Positions 12,701 to 23,820 of a stretch of DNA of 64,000 bases are shown here, piece after piece. This DNA is from Chalciporus piperatus (lineage: Eukaryota > Basidiomycota > Agaricomycetes > Boletales > Boletaceae), in assembly GCA_038093975.1 (NCBI GenBank), contig JBBPTG010000003.1, positions 496,001-560,000 on the forward strand, in the 5' to 3' direction. Below the pieces are notes generated by a model. That model was not told the DNA's origin and searched no databases. It worked only from the letters and a program-made list of their open reading frames with translations. A program made the translations under genes and the position numbers. How positions within the stretch are numbered: the first letter of the stretch is position 1; each line of letters opens with the position of its first letter.

Positions 12701-13618
12701 CAAGTACCGTTGCTAACGCTCAGTAGATCCTGCTGCCTACCCGCGTCTCGATATTTATCCGACTCATGTCGATACTACCGAAGTAAAGGAATCGCAAGTG
12801 GCAAAGTACGAACAAACCGTGGCACTCGTTCCCCACTATCCAAACCTAACCATTTGTAAGCGGAAAAATCTATTCAATGATCTCTTCATCTGATATGTGC
12901 TAGACCCGGCGGCATATCCTCACCTGGATATATATCCCCCTTTCGCAAAGGCTTTGATCACCTCAGACCGCGAAAAGGGACGAGGAAGCCTTCCCCTTCG
13001 TCGCACAGAGGCGTGGAGAGCCCAAACTGCAGCTCAAGTCGGTCTTGCTGCACTTGTCGCGAACAATCACAACCGGGAGGCCGACGAATCCTTGAAACTC
13101 AATCCAGGGGACCACACATGGTCCGCGACCTCCGCAGGTCCATCGACCCTCTCACCGCTTCAGTTGCTCCGTACCCCTTACCATCCGCCGTCTGTGCGCT
13201 TAGATCGCCGGGTTGATGGGTCGGTGTTGCTTGCCCCTTCGACCGCGACGACTTGGGGGCAGTCTGATATAGCAAGTACCGAGCGCTTGCCCCCACCCGA
13301 CATTGCACAGCGAGTCTTCGACGATGTTGATAATCCTTTGAGGGGTCACCAACCATTAAGAATGGTGTGGCCCTTCCTCAGTCGATTGAAAACTCCTGAA
13401 TCGTCTTCCACCGTTTTCGAGGCGCACTATTCCAACCTAGTTACTTGTAAGTGTGGCAACTTTACCCTAGCAGCTTACGCTCATCGAGATGCCTCTGTTT
13501 AGACCCTGCCACCGCATATCCTCATTTTGATCTCTATCCGGCTCGGGTTAAGGCTTCCACTTCAGAAAGTCGCATTAGGGAATCGCTCGTTAGAGCCACT
13601 TGTTACAGTCGACTCTGA
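9720..13618 (+). CDS. Lineage-restricted modular protein with YPxLxIY-PAVYPHxDIYP repeats, function unknown
   Basis: Eleven introns give about 1,090 residues. Residues 1-135 are disordered. The second exon (from 10174) opens with a compact, probably folded domain: FGQLNAIAREYNFPSTIGLC, then LYLHINENGITMTPRLSDDS, QLPIGGTIEFDVD and ARWFDSWVSG. A long linker follows. Then come units built from a VWGxSFGWxxAxTWRxVxP block, a valine-rich variable stretch, and the signature YPxLVI-Y-(D/N)PAVYPHLDIYP. Eight introns (starting 11336, 11588, 11766, 11951, 12143, 12681, 12856 and 13447) all fall after the first base of the same tyrosine codon, so exon equals repeat. Two of them use GC donors. There is no signal peptide or membrane span. 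I do not recognise a function; the N-terminal block resembles conserved hypothetical proteins of Agaricomycetes. The stop is TGA at 13616-13618. Intron 12405-12512 (108 bases) is the least certain junction. Confidence 0.72.
10920..13545 (+). repeat. Tandem exon-repeat array inside the modular gene
   Basis: At protein level there are eight boundaries of the form (L/N)(V/S)(I/T)-Y-xP followed by YPHxDIYP, each split by an intron of 46-56 bases after the first base of the tyrosine codon. VWGxSFGW-type blocks occur at about 11190, 11445, 12320 and 12535, with a weak fifth at about 13360. A larger block, PPSVxxDRRVxGSV followed by LPxPDxxxR, occurs twice, at about 11010-11160 and 13180-13320. So short units are nested in a longer duplicated unit. 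The DNA copies are diverged (no long identical runs), pointing to old duplication under selection on the protein motif. Confidence 0.75.
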
Positions 13619-13987
13619 TATGACCCATACCTCTCGGGATAGGGTTTGGGGTTACGAGGCCTGCATCACTCAGAAATTTTGAGTTTACTCATACAACTTG
13701 TCCAGGCCAACCCAATAAATTGCCAGTGCCACAAGTAAATTATCGTTAAGCCTTTTTTAGAGTCCTTTGTGAGCGTCTGAGTTGGGCTTCGGTCAGGCTC
13801 AGTCTTTTAACCTCCCGCAGGTTACCCTTGGTGCCTAGAGTCCATATATCCCGCCAGTTCTGTTGACGTTGACGTACGTTCTACAAAGTCACGCTGCCGT
13901 CTCGCCGGTATCATCCCTGTATTGAAATCTGTACGCACTGAAAGTCATTCACTCACCGTGTGCTAACTCTCTGTGCGGACAACTGGG
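13619..13987. other. Intergenic stretch after the modular gene
   Basis: No coding potential is visible over these 369 bases and no repeat motif could be read in any frame. It may carry the 3' untranslated region of the modular gene. Confidence 0.35.
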
Positions 13988-14954
13988 ATGAGCGAGCTAG
14001 TCAACATTCCTGGATCACTTGATAAAGTTGCATATACTCGCGCCCAGGGCCTCCTTGAGGTAGGCACTTCCAATCGATCAACCATTGCATTGCATATCTG
14101 AAGGATGAATTCACACAGTATAAACCGGTGGATCAGTACCCTAGGATATCCACACTTCGACCTCTGTAAATGTGGATTCAGCCGCCAGCCATGGGACAAC
14201 CCCTCTTCCACGACCACAAAGTGCAACACGAAGGGAGCGAAAAATCACATGGGGGTTACATGTTTCCTTTTATCGGTCTCTAGAGAAGCAGCCGGCCCAT
14301 CAATCGAAGACACTTACAACTCCACGACGAAATGTTTCAGGAGCACGTAGTATGGACGCCAAGTGGGTACATGCGGATATGACAGCCCTGACGCCGACAA
14401 AGTACGAAGATGCGTCAGCGCGAGAACAGCGTCGCCGTCCACCCCCTCCCACAATTCCAGAGCTGGCGACTGTGCCTGTGCGGCCATCACGCTCGAGATC
14501 AAGGACTCCTACCAAGCAATACCCGGATAATGTTGTCTTCCCTCTCGAACAGCCGGCGGCCTTGCCTCCGCTTCGCGTACGCGGTCCTCCTGCCGTGTCT
14601 GAGATCCCAACGCCAGAGGTTTATCCTTCATCGACCCATACGCGGAGCACCAGCTCACGCTTATCCCAGCCTGAGGCCGTCAAATCGATCATGCCCGGAG
14701 TGCAAAGGCGCAACACAGCTCTTCGATCTCCTCCGGCGGATGACCAAAAGGAACGTGTCAAGGATCATCAGTCTCCGACAAGGTTTCTATCCATGGTTGA
14801 CCGACGACCAACTGTCCTGCCTTCCCTCCCCAAGTCCCGGCAAAGAAAGAGAGTTTGGTTTTGCAACGAGCAAGGGCGTATGAGCAATCAAATGGTGAGA
14901 CTAACGAATGTAACAGATCATCAGTATACGACTCGCGCTCCGTCGCGTAGTTAG
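13988..14954 (+). pseudogene. Possible decayed relative or 3' continuation of the modular gene
   Basis: An ATG at 13988 opens MSELVNIPGSLDKVAYTRAQ, ending at a good donor (about 14060). After it the reading frame cannot be held. A YPHFDL motif, matching the repeat signature of the upstream gene, is readable at 14149-14166 but is in a different frame from the long downstream frame. That frame (about 14172-14954) is rich in P, S and R ([33 protein letters not shown]) and ends TTRAPSRS. Joining them needs an intron far shorter than any other here. The simplest reading is a degenerate or partial copy of the repeat gene. A functional small gene, or an extra 3' exon group of the upstream gene, is not excluded. 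Confidence 0.3.
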
Positions 14955-15381
14955 AATTTCTTACTTACCACTTACTCAGATACTCAGCTACTCCGATTAC
15001 GCTCACGCACGCAGCGCGTCGCTTGGGAGGTTCTTCGGTCTTTCGTTGAATCTCCCAGCCCGTCGCTCGTCTCACCTCGCGCTCGCTGTGAGAGACTTGA
15101 CACTGTTGTCACAAGATCACCGATTCTGATCCTCAGTAGTTAACCAGTCATCAGGGAAAGAAGGCAAATATTTCTTGGTTTACACTTCCAGCATTACCCC
15201 CGATGCCTCCGATGCCGGAGCTAGCAGAGACGACTGAAAAGTCTAAAATCACCCTCCTTAGAAGCTACACTGGTCGTTCATTTCTAATGTATCCTATTTG
15301 TAATGCGGTTGTTTACTTTCTTTACACTGACTGTTATTCGTGCCAGTGAATATGATACAAAATGCAACAAAGGTGAGATCG
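14955..15381. other. Intergenic region, no feature seen
   Basis: These 427 bases separate the decayed region from the stop codon of the PUB-domain gene. Composition is ordinary and no reading frame, motif or repeat stands out. Confidence 0.4.
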
Positions 15382-16357
15382 TCAATCAGTGGCAGGGTAT
15401 GGAGGGGGTAGGTCTACGTTTGGGTCCCCCTCCACTCCCTCCATAGGTACCGAGCTCAGGGTGTATCCTGTTCCGGGCATTGGTCGGCTTATATTAGCTT
15501 GCGGAGGCGGTGGTGCAGCACTCTGTTGGGCCTCCCGAGCCTCTCTTGACTGTCGCTCCCTCTCATCCCACGACATCTTGCTCCTTCGGTCATCTAAAAA
15601 CGCCAATTTTACCTGATAAGCTGTGGTTAATATATCGTCCAGTATCAACGAGCTTTCAAGGAAACATGCTTTCTGAGCCGCCGCCTCTGCAGCGGCCTTC
15701 TCTCCCTCCTTGCTGAGCTTCGCCCGTTCTTGCTTTTCAGTCTCCAGTTCGAGAGCATCCTTGAGAATGACTGCTCCAACCCGTAGGTCTTCCATCTTAT
15801 TTGGGTTGAACACATAGAATGATTGAAGATCCATCACCTGGGAAAACCCTACGTAAAAACCCCACGTCAATCAGTCTTGATCAGCGTGACTCGCTCACTT
15901 TGGGGCGGAATCCGAGCTAAGTAGACGTCCAGGACTCAATGTCATGTGGTGACTCGTACGAGGAGGATGGCGCCACTTACTTCGACAGCATATTCCAGAG
16001 CACCTTTGGGCTCTACTAAGCGGCGCCTGATGATCTCGTTCTCTCGCTTGAACATTTGATACTTGGGGTTATCTGGCTCCCGTAGGAGGTTTTCGGCAAT
16101 GGTAGATAACGTCTGGGCCACGATAAGATCGCGTAAGAGATGGAAGGGAAATTCGTGAGGTACGCCACCTTGAGAGAGCTCATTGCGACTTCTTTGGAGT
16201 TGGGGCGAATGATCCCTGGATCGATGAGACGACGAAACGTCTGACGCCTCTCGTGTTCCTGTATTAGCTGGGCACCAGAGACACCACTGCCCGAGTTCTC
16301 ATTACGCCTAGCGGCGGCGGCAGCCAGTATCTCAGGCGTGGGAGGTGTACTGGTCAT
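15382..16357 (-). CDS. PUB-domain protein
   Basis: Three exons encode about 240 residues. After a disordered start (MTSTPPTPEILAAAAARRNE) comes a PUB/PUG-type helical domain: RPNSKEVAMSSLK, then TLSTIAENLLREPDNPKYQM, ENEIIRRRLVEPKGALEYAV and GFSQVMDLQSFYVF. The second half is a charged helix (KDALELETEKQERAKLSKEG) ending in a proline-rich tail PPPPQANISRPMPGTGYTLS. PUB domains of PNGase, HOIP and UBXD1 bind the C-terminal tail of Cdc48/p97, so a p97 cofactor role is a reasonable inference. No UBX, UBA or catalytic domain is present. The second intron (about 15856-15985) is unusually long for this window. In the last exon a short stretch (CFLESSLILDDILTTAY) could be either coding or a retained intron. 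Confidence 0.75.
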
Positions 16358-16502
16358 GGTACGGTCGAGCGACGAAGGTGACGAGTCAGGGGCTTTATTT
16401 TGTCACACCGGCGCCTACGCCGACACACAGGAAAATACAAGTCATAATACAGCTTTGATACAGCTACATCGCTAATACGCCATTGGAATAAAATAGAGTG
16501 CA

Positions 16503-19500
16503 TCAGTCTGTATCCCCATCTTCCAAGAGCTCTCCATGGTCATAATCAACCTCTGTATCTGTCGGGGACGACGGACCCGCTTTCCGGGCAGCTTTGGAGT
16601 CATAGAGCGAGACTTCGTCAGAAGAGCTATCGCTGCTCCAGGGTGGCTCATTTTCATCCAAGTTTGCCTCCTTTCTCCTTAATATCCTGGAAGAGCGAAG
16701 TGGAGAAAACGGCGTCGCAAGTGCGGAAACGGATTTATGGTGTAGTCGAGTGAAGAAGTTGGGCTGCGAAACGCCACTCGAATGTTGAGAGGTAGAAGGC
16801 TGGTTTGTCGATGGGTCATTTGTAGTAGTAGCCTTGTCCTCATCAGGAGACCCTCGCGACTCAAGAAGATCTGAAGCCCATTTGCGACGCAAAGCCGGAG
16901 ACCGAAGAGGGTCTGTAGCATTGGTGTATCCAGCTTCTAATGACGCTGACGTGCCAGACTTGGTGTGGTGAATGGGTGAACGCCCACGCCGGAAGTACCA
17001 CGCAGTTCCACTGCTGGCGAAAACGTTCTCCGCATCCGTATCCACCGCCAAAGGAGGCTCGGTACTTGTCGAAGCTGTCGCCGGTCGCATCCCTATAGAT
17101 TGTTTTTGGGGGACCTCACCATCAACGGTGATGTCTGTATCAGTAGGAGTTGGATTGGGTCGCACGCGCTGCATGGCATGGCGGACAGATTGCCGGCCGA
17201 AGAGTATTTCTTGCTCGATCCGATACCGGTTCTCTATCATGTGTAACTTTGAAGATACCGTTAATTACATCCCGTTTGCAGACGGACAACATACCTTCGA
17301 CCAAGTAACCAGTTCTCCGACACGTATCATCCGCTGAAGTTCAGTAGGATCGGGATCACTTAGTATGCGGAACCAATCCTATACCGAGGTCAGATTCGTA
17401 TAACAGATGGATGAAAAAACCAACCCAAACTCGCGTCTTGGGCCAAATGCTGAAGAGATAATGAGACAAGCGAGACGGCGGCCGAAGTCATGGACACATA
17501 CGTGACAGCGCCATCAAAGCGCTGGAGGAAGACACTCGACCAATCCTGACCAAGCAGCTGAGGTAGCAATTCGAGGTCTCGGATGACCTGAAAACAAAGT
17601 TTAAGTCCTTGAATACCGACACACTTGAGGTAAGGCTACCTTGAAATTTTTGGTCAACTCAAGTTTGAGCCATTGTTCCGCGGCCGATAGAAGGAAATTC
17701 CCTCTCCAACCTACAGTCTGGATCAGAAATCATGATACCACAGGTCAGTAGGGGGTTACCTTTTCCTTTTCTGTGAGCTACTGGTTTTCCAGCGGAGCCG
17801 CGAGGTGCAAAGAAAAACAGGTGGACATGCGGATTAACTTGTGACACGACAGGGTGGGTGACTGGAAACATCAGATTAGCGACTGTCCGACTACTGAGGA
17901 AAGCACAAGGACATACCATTAAAATATAGGTTAAGCGCCTGAACGGGTATATCCACCCTTCAGATCCGAACGTTAGCATGGAGAATACTGGATTAAATTG
18001 AAACCTAGCACACCTGAGGGATCCGTCCTTAAATTTGCTCCCCCAATTCCAAGGCACAAGGCGATCATCCTCGAGTTTTTGCATCAAAACTACAGGATTC
18101 AGTATACCAGGCACGGCTGCTGAGGCCAGCAGCGCGCTCCAGATAACTGTGTCGGGTGCCGTAACATAGTTCAATAACTTTGTTGGCCTGTGTATTTTAA
18201 CATCAGTGGTCTTGCGAAAAGGCGTAAATGGCGTTGACTGACGAGTGGCGGTCAGCTGGGATGACAGAAATATTAAGGATCCGCCCCGTCCTGAGAAAAG
18301 CCTCGTGGAATGTCATCGAGCCCCTCGTAAAGAACGCGCACTGTCAATGTCAATCTTTATCCGATAGTCTACTAGCTCCTTAAACACAAGGTGACAAACC
18401 TTTCGAGCCCACGCCACACTGTCGAAACGTGCACCCGTCTTCCAGAAGCGTCTGAACCAAACCTCGAAGGATTCTTCGCAGGCTGTTAGTTTGTGGGCTA
18501 GCTCAGGAACCAGAAGAGCTTTCAATTCCTCGTCAGTGCTGGTGCACGCAAGTGCAGCAACAAGACCACCGGCCGAGGTCCCTGCGATTACCCGAGGCAA
18601 AAGACCGGCGTCCAAGAATGCTTTAACTACTCCTATATGGTCTAGTAACCTGATTAGTAAAGTTATCCGAGAGAGTTGGCATACGCACAATATCCAAACG
18701 AAGCACCGCCGGATAGGCACAACGCTGAAGTGCCAAGATTAGTGCTTGCACGTTTGAAGAACTGTCTCTTCTCTTCGTTTGACAATTCAGTGGACTCGCG
18801 GATGAACCGCAGAGCTCGCTCTTGTTCGTCGTGGTAAGCTGACAAGAAAATAGCTCGTTAACATGTGTCAGTGGAGATCGCATGTCAATGGCATACATTC
18901 GATTAAGTTCTTAGTTCCCAGAAAAGTCTGTAGGCAGCGTCAAAACATATTGCAATCGATCAATAAGGCGACAGACTTCGCTGTAGAGCCTGGAAAGATG
19001 CTGAGCATGGCATGAAATCAATTAAAACACGCTCGTTTACCTCGGTGATTCTACGCCTGCAAAATTGCTCCGAATGCATGTTTCAAGCACTCCAAGTACC
19101 CCACGAACATCATTCTTTCCTCTCAGAATTCTAAGAGACCGATTAACCTAGTGAAAGATCAGACGAGGTCTTCGAGGAAAGGGTTAACAGAGATTCCACC
19201 TTCTTTACTAACTTCCAATCATAAAAAGGGTCCTCGTCAACCTTCTTCCACTCATGGAAGTCCAAGTACCTGTCTAAGATAAGGGCTGCTTCTTTCCACT
19301 CCTGCGGGGTGTTGAGAGACGATGCGGATACCAACGAATGGAATACTAGTTGTTTGCACTTACCTCGTAAGTACATGCAGCACGGAGCCGTCTACGAAGT
19401 TCACCTTTCCGACCTCCCCCTACGACGTTGAGCGATCATTTACGATCATTTAAAGATGGACTCACAAGCAGACAGCCATTCTTTAGTGTTAACGATTTGT

Positions 19501-20005
19501 CTGATAAATATGTAAAGGCCGAACTGGGCAGCGATGATGGTGAAAATGAACAACTGCGCGGATGAAGGAGAATCAAGATGTGAGTATAATATTAGACGCA
19601 AGATGTATGCTACTCTCACCAGAAGCGGCCATCTCACGAGGAGGAACAGCCAATCTTGCATGTGTTCTGGAGAACGTTCATCTTTCCTTCTCCTTTGAGA
19701 AGAGTTAGCGGTGAATATGATGGGACGGAATGGGTTGAGTACCTCTTAACCTTGAGATTAATGGGTGCGAAGTCGGACAGGGCAGACACTTTCTGAACCC
19801 GCGGACTCTGAGGAATTGGGGTTCCAGGGATTACGGTCGGCGATACCACGCCCAAGTGCTCGTGTTCCTCTAGTTGCAGTGCAGCTTTAAATGCATCAAT
19901 ATGACTGTAAACATCAGTTTAGCGAACAGACGAGTCATGACGCGAAGCTCACGATTCGTCAACGTAGTCGAAAGAAAATGGATCTGTCGCATTCGGGTGT
20001 CTCAT
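16503..20005 (-). CDS. Patatin-like triacylglycerol lipase of the TGL4/TGL5 family
   Basis: A many-exon gene for roughly 900 residues. The N-terminus MRHPNATDPFSFDYVDES leads to a hydrophobic hairpin (FLFIFTIIAAQFGLYIFIRQ) and a DUF3336 region (CTYEEWKEAALILDRYLDFH). The patatin core follows: ALCLSGGASFGY (oxyanion loop), nucleophile elbow VIAGTSAGGLVAALACTS with the GxSxG serine, VIWSALLASAAVPGILNPVV, and the dyad aspartate in KFKDGSLR. VSQVNPHVHLFFFAPRGSAG and the basic PVAHRKGKG are typical of Tgl3/4/5. The C-terminal third is disordered and serine-rich. Family members sit on lipid droplets and hydrolyse triacylglycerol, some also having acyltransferase or phospholipase activity. The ATG at 20003-20005 is the first in frame after a stop. 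The gene lies 235 bases downstream of ORC4. Confidence 0.88.
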
Positions 20006-20240
20006 GCCGTTCCCAGTAGACGAGAACTAAGACGTGTAGGGAGAACAACTTGAACGTGATTTAAACGTCCAGCTCGGATCATCCCTTCAAATTCCCCGCC
20101 CCGACGTTGTGGGGTAAGTGCACTGCCACCCATTACATAATGAACATGAGGCACTGACAGGTTCCCGGTTAATTGGCTGATATCACAACAGGTATACATG
20201 CAGTAAAAAGACCTTGACATTCGGATGGTATATTCCCACT

Positions 20241-22484
20241 TCAGGTTCCTTTGTTGAGCCACTTCTTGAGGTTGGTCTGCCCCATCGAATTCACCGCTTG
20301 TTTCACAGCCCCCATCTCCACCAAACACCGATAACGGACAAACTCGGGGGCAACACTCGATGAAGCAGCGGCAACACTGGCGAACATTCGGGAGCCAACA
20401 AGTTCCTCGAAGCTCTAAATGGACCGTTGAGATTCGAGAATTCACTAATGTTATCCGTGGACGTACTCTCATGAGAACCTCTCGAGTACATTTAGCCATC
20501 CCAATGCTTCCACCTTCGATTTGAATGGGTGCGGCTGAGGATGCCCTGAATTGCTCTCGGAATGCATCATACAGCATTTCAAATGTGATCACATCATGAC
20601 CAGCAGTGTGAGCGTGCCTAGCAGCAATTAAAAGGCAGATAGAGGGGTAGGACAGTCCTGCACCAATGTGTTCATTCGGTGAGAATTATAGCCAAGAACG
20701 GAAAGGCCGTACCTTGTAGATTGGAGAACTTTTCACGCAGTCGCTGGACTGAAGCTGCCGCAGAGATATGAGCTGCGGTCGGAAATGGAGAAGTTGATTT
20801 TAAGTCGACGACGATAGAAATCTAGGTCGTTGTTATTTCTGTCATTTCGAAGTCAGAGGATAATGTGTCAACATACCAGCATTTGTTTGAGCATTCTTAC
20901 ATCGCGCGTCAACGCAAATGTGTCCTTCAACATATCGGTGACACTCCGATCCTCGAGAAGTTTTTGCACTGCCAAACTCCAAAGGGACCCCCATTCGCTT
21001 GGTCCGTTGACCGGGGTGTCGAGGAACCGTCGCGAGAGCTTTATCCAGACGGGCAAGTTAGATGGGGGGGCGGTTCGAAACATGCGTCCCGAAAACCGAC
21101 TTTTTACCCGCTTTTCTAACAGGTTGATTGTGTCAATTCGCGAGGTGACGCCAATAACTGCCAGCCCGCTGCTGCCTTGCCCTACCTTACAGCTTTGGAC
21201 AGTATCCAAAAGGCAATAAAGTAAAGACTGCCGAGCATGGTGGGCGAAGAGATCGAAGGCATCGAGGATAACGACCGTTGGACGAGAGAGGGTGGGTAGC
21301 ATAGATATTAAGGCAGGGAGGTGTGCTGGCGGTGGGAGAGACGTCAAAGGTTCCGGGTCGAGAAATGGATTGGCTTCCTCCTCGTTGACATCTTCCTCAG
21401 TATCACGCAAGAAAGACTTTCCCGTTTGTTGGGATAATTGTCGCGCAATCTCGCGCAGGGCCAAGCGGTCATTGTGCTGGGTATGACCGGATAGTCGAAT
21501 AACTATGGGTGACTCTGGGATGGTTCTTATTGCTCGCTCGACAAGCTGTTTGACCGCTGTGACTAAGCCAAGGTACGGAAGTAGAAGTAAACTCACAGAC
21601 GTCTTTCCACTTCCTCGGGGGCCAAGCAAAAGGCAGCTATTACCCTCTGCTCTGGCTGAGGTTCCGTGGAGCAAATCCTGCATTTGAGCGTAGGCAGTGG
21701 TGTTTGTGGATGAATCTGGGTCATCATGTACATCCTCCAATGATGCAGAGGATTGAAGTGCGGTCAATATGACACGTTTCTGCATTCGTAGACAAGGGAC
21801 AAGATGTGCAGGCAAAACATTGGGGAGTTTGACAGGCAAGGGTGCAGCTTTGTTTTCACTGCCTTTCCTGGGTGAGGATGGACGCGTATTATCCCTGCCT
21901 GGCGTTGCAGGCGCATCGTCAGGCTGATACCGCAACCGTGAAGGAGATGCCTGCGGTACATGCTGGACTCGGGAAGGTGTTGACGGACGTTGAGCAACCG
22001 GCGCAGGAGTCATCGGCTCGCTACGCAGCAACCTCGATGGGGTAGAAGGTACTCTAAGGACTGACGAGGCTTTTATGCCTGCAACGCCATGAATGGACGG
22101 TGATGCGGTAACGGCCCCAGCCTTCATTGTAATTCCCCTCGGAGTGGTAATTTCCACAAAGTCCATGACCATTCGTGAAGCGGCTCGAGGACCAGGAGTC
22201 GAGGGACGTACGGGGGGTTTGGACGGTGATAGATTCAGCTCATCTGCCTCGTCAGATTCATCATCCTGGGGGGGTGGTTTTGTGCGATGCGGATGGGGTT
22301 GCTTCTGAGGCGACAGGGTAGTGGCTGACTTCTGGGAGGGTGTCGGTTTCTTGCGCCGCGGTGAGGCTTTCGGTATTTCATGATGTAGTTGTACAGTGTG
22401 GCTTATGCTGCGTGTTACGCGCTTTGAAGGGGACGGGTCAGTCGCTGTCCGGTTGTCTTCAGGTGCTTTGCGTTTGGGAGGCAT
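20241..22484 (-). CDS. ORC4: Origin recognition complex subunit 4
   Basis: About 680 residues. The N-terminal 230 are basic and disordered (MPPKRKAPEDNRTATDPSPS), with SP/TP sites that could be CDK targets. The AAA+ module has Walker A LLLGPRGSGKTSV, then IVIRLSGHTQHNDRLALREI and IARQLSQQTGKSFL, Walker B-like TVVILDAFDLFAHH, sensor segment VIGVTSRIDTINLLEKRVKS and RFSGRMF. The winged-helix end reads SFEELVGSRMF and then VRYRCLVEMGAVKQAVNSM and LKKWLNKGT, stopping at 20241-20243. ORC4 is part of the six-subunit complex that marks replication origins and loads MCM. Divergent from MED20 with 87 bases between the start codons. Confidence 0.93.
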
Positions 22485-22571
22485 GATGGGGGCTGGTTGT
22501 CACGAACGCGTCGGTCACGCGTCAGGATCATACGTCACGCTCTGTGTCTTGGGTTTGGCACAGGTTTGACA
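22485..22571. promoter_or_regulatory. Compact bidirectional promoter between ORC4 and MED20
   Basis: Only 87 bases separate the ATG of ORC4 (minus) from the ATG of MED20 (plus), so both core promoters and any 5' untranslated regions must share or overlap this stretch. It contains cacgaacgcgtcggtcacgc, which includes the 6-base palindrome acgcgt, the MluI cell-cycle box core of MBF-type factors. That is notable next to a replication gene but is a short match, so regulation is only suggested. Confidence 0.45.
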
Positions 22572-23637
22572 ATGGGCTTTACTGGGTGAGTTCCACGCTT
22601 GACGATGAACTAAGACTAGTATGTGTTAAGCATATATGTACAGATTGGCGAGATGGATAAACCCACCAACATCAGGGCTGGAACTCATCAAGGAGAACAT
22701 CATCCGAAATCACCATGTTCGTAGCTCTTCCCTCCAGTGGACACATCATCGACCCCCTGTTGATACCTGGCCCAGGGTCAAACCAGAGGACGCTGGACTC
22801 TCGGAATTCGCTCATACAGGTCGACCCTGGGATCTATCACTGGCCTGTCTGTCCCCGCTGAACGATCTATGTGTGCCCTCACCATGAATGACCATGTCTT
22901 CGTGCTGCTGGAGGACCCCATCGCTCCATCCCGTGCCGACGTATTGGCAGCGATTCAGAATACATCAAACCAAGGCGGTGATGCCGCTGTGCTCCAAATC
23001 GCTCATCCGCCACATTATCGCACCACCTTCCTCACTCTTCGGCCACCAGGGGCGTTGGAGCAACTACTCAGTCAGCTCAAGGCACGTTGGATACCCGTCA
23101 GGCAGAGTAGTAGCGCTTCGTCGCAGCGCGGGCAAGCCTCGTCTCAGCAGCTGACTGTCGAAGGCCTCATCTTCGCGATTGGTAACGATTGGCTTGTTCG
23201 TGTGGGAAACGTTATCCTGGCTGGTGGTGCCGTCAAGGGTATGCTATTAGAGGTCGGTGAAGCGCTATGCGGACCGGTTACCTACTTACGCCGATCCCTA
23301 GGCTGAATATCTCCCGCTCCCAGTACACCACTCTCAGGCGGCAGACGGTACATCTGAATTACTGTCCAACTTGCTCTTATCGGTGCTTCCGAACATACGG
23401 GATGCAAAGACAGTTGCCGTGGCAGTTAGTGATTCACAGTGGGAGGAGGTACTTTGGGACCGCGAAGAGGAGGAAATGCTCAGCCGAGAAAAGGAGCCTG
23501 TTGATACAGAAGATATCTTCGTGGCAGGCGAGGAAGGTCTGCGAGGAAAACGCAGGGGTGATTGGGTTGGCGTTGACAGGGACCGTAGATCTGCATTCTT
23601 GATAATTGGTGCTTTACGATCAGAGGGTATTCTGTGA
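22572..23637 (+). CDS. MED20: Mediator complex subunit 20
   Basis: Four exons. MGFTG is followed after the first intron by LARWINPPTSGLELIKENII. A 50-base intron (about 22738-22787) joins to GRWTLGIRSYRSTLGSITGL. Next come MCALTMNDHVFVLLEDPIAP, SRADVLAAIQ, HYRTTFLTLRPPGALEQLLS, LTVEGLIFAIGNDWLVRVGN and VILAGGAVKGMLLE. The last exon continues AEYLPLPVHHSQAADGTSEL and ends RSAFLIIGALRSEGIL. This is the MED20 (Srb2) fold with a basidiomycete-type acidic insert (WDREEEEMLSREKEPVD). About 305 residues. MED20 pairs with MED18 in the Mediator head that contacts RNA polymerase II. The reading-frame shift before GRWTLG is explained only by the intron. Confidence 0.85.
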
Positions 23638-23820
23638 CTAGCACTGTGTGTGTATGTACTGTATGACTATGACCCCTCGCGCAACTTGAAGGACAGCCAC
23701 GGTGATGTCGTTGTGGCGCTTGATCAAGTTGCCAATTGACTCACTCGACAAACTACAAACTTCAATTATTGCTTCGTATTGATGTCCTATTGACGACCCG
23801 CGCGCTCTGACCATAAGACG

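Noticed and set aside
20002..20592. Long frame overlapping the end of ORC4
   Set aside because: Only its upstream part is the ORC4 exon; past the intron the true frame shifts to SFEELVGSRMF and ends at 20241.
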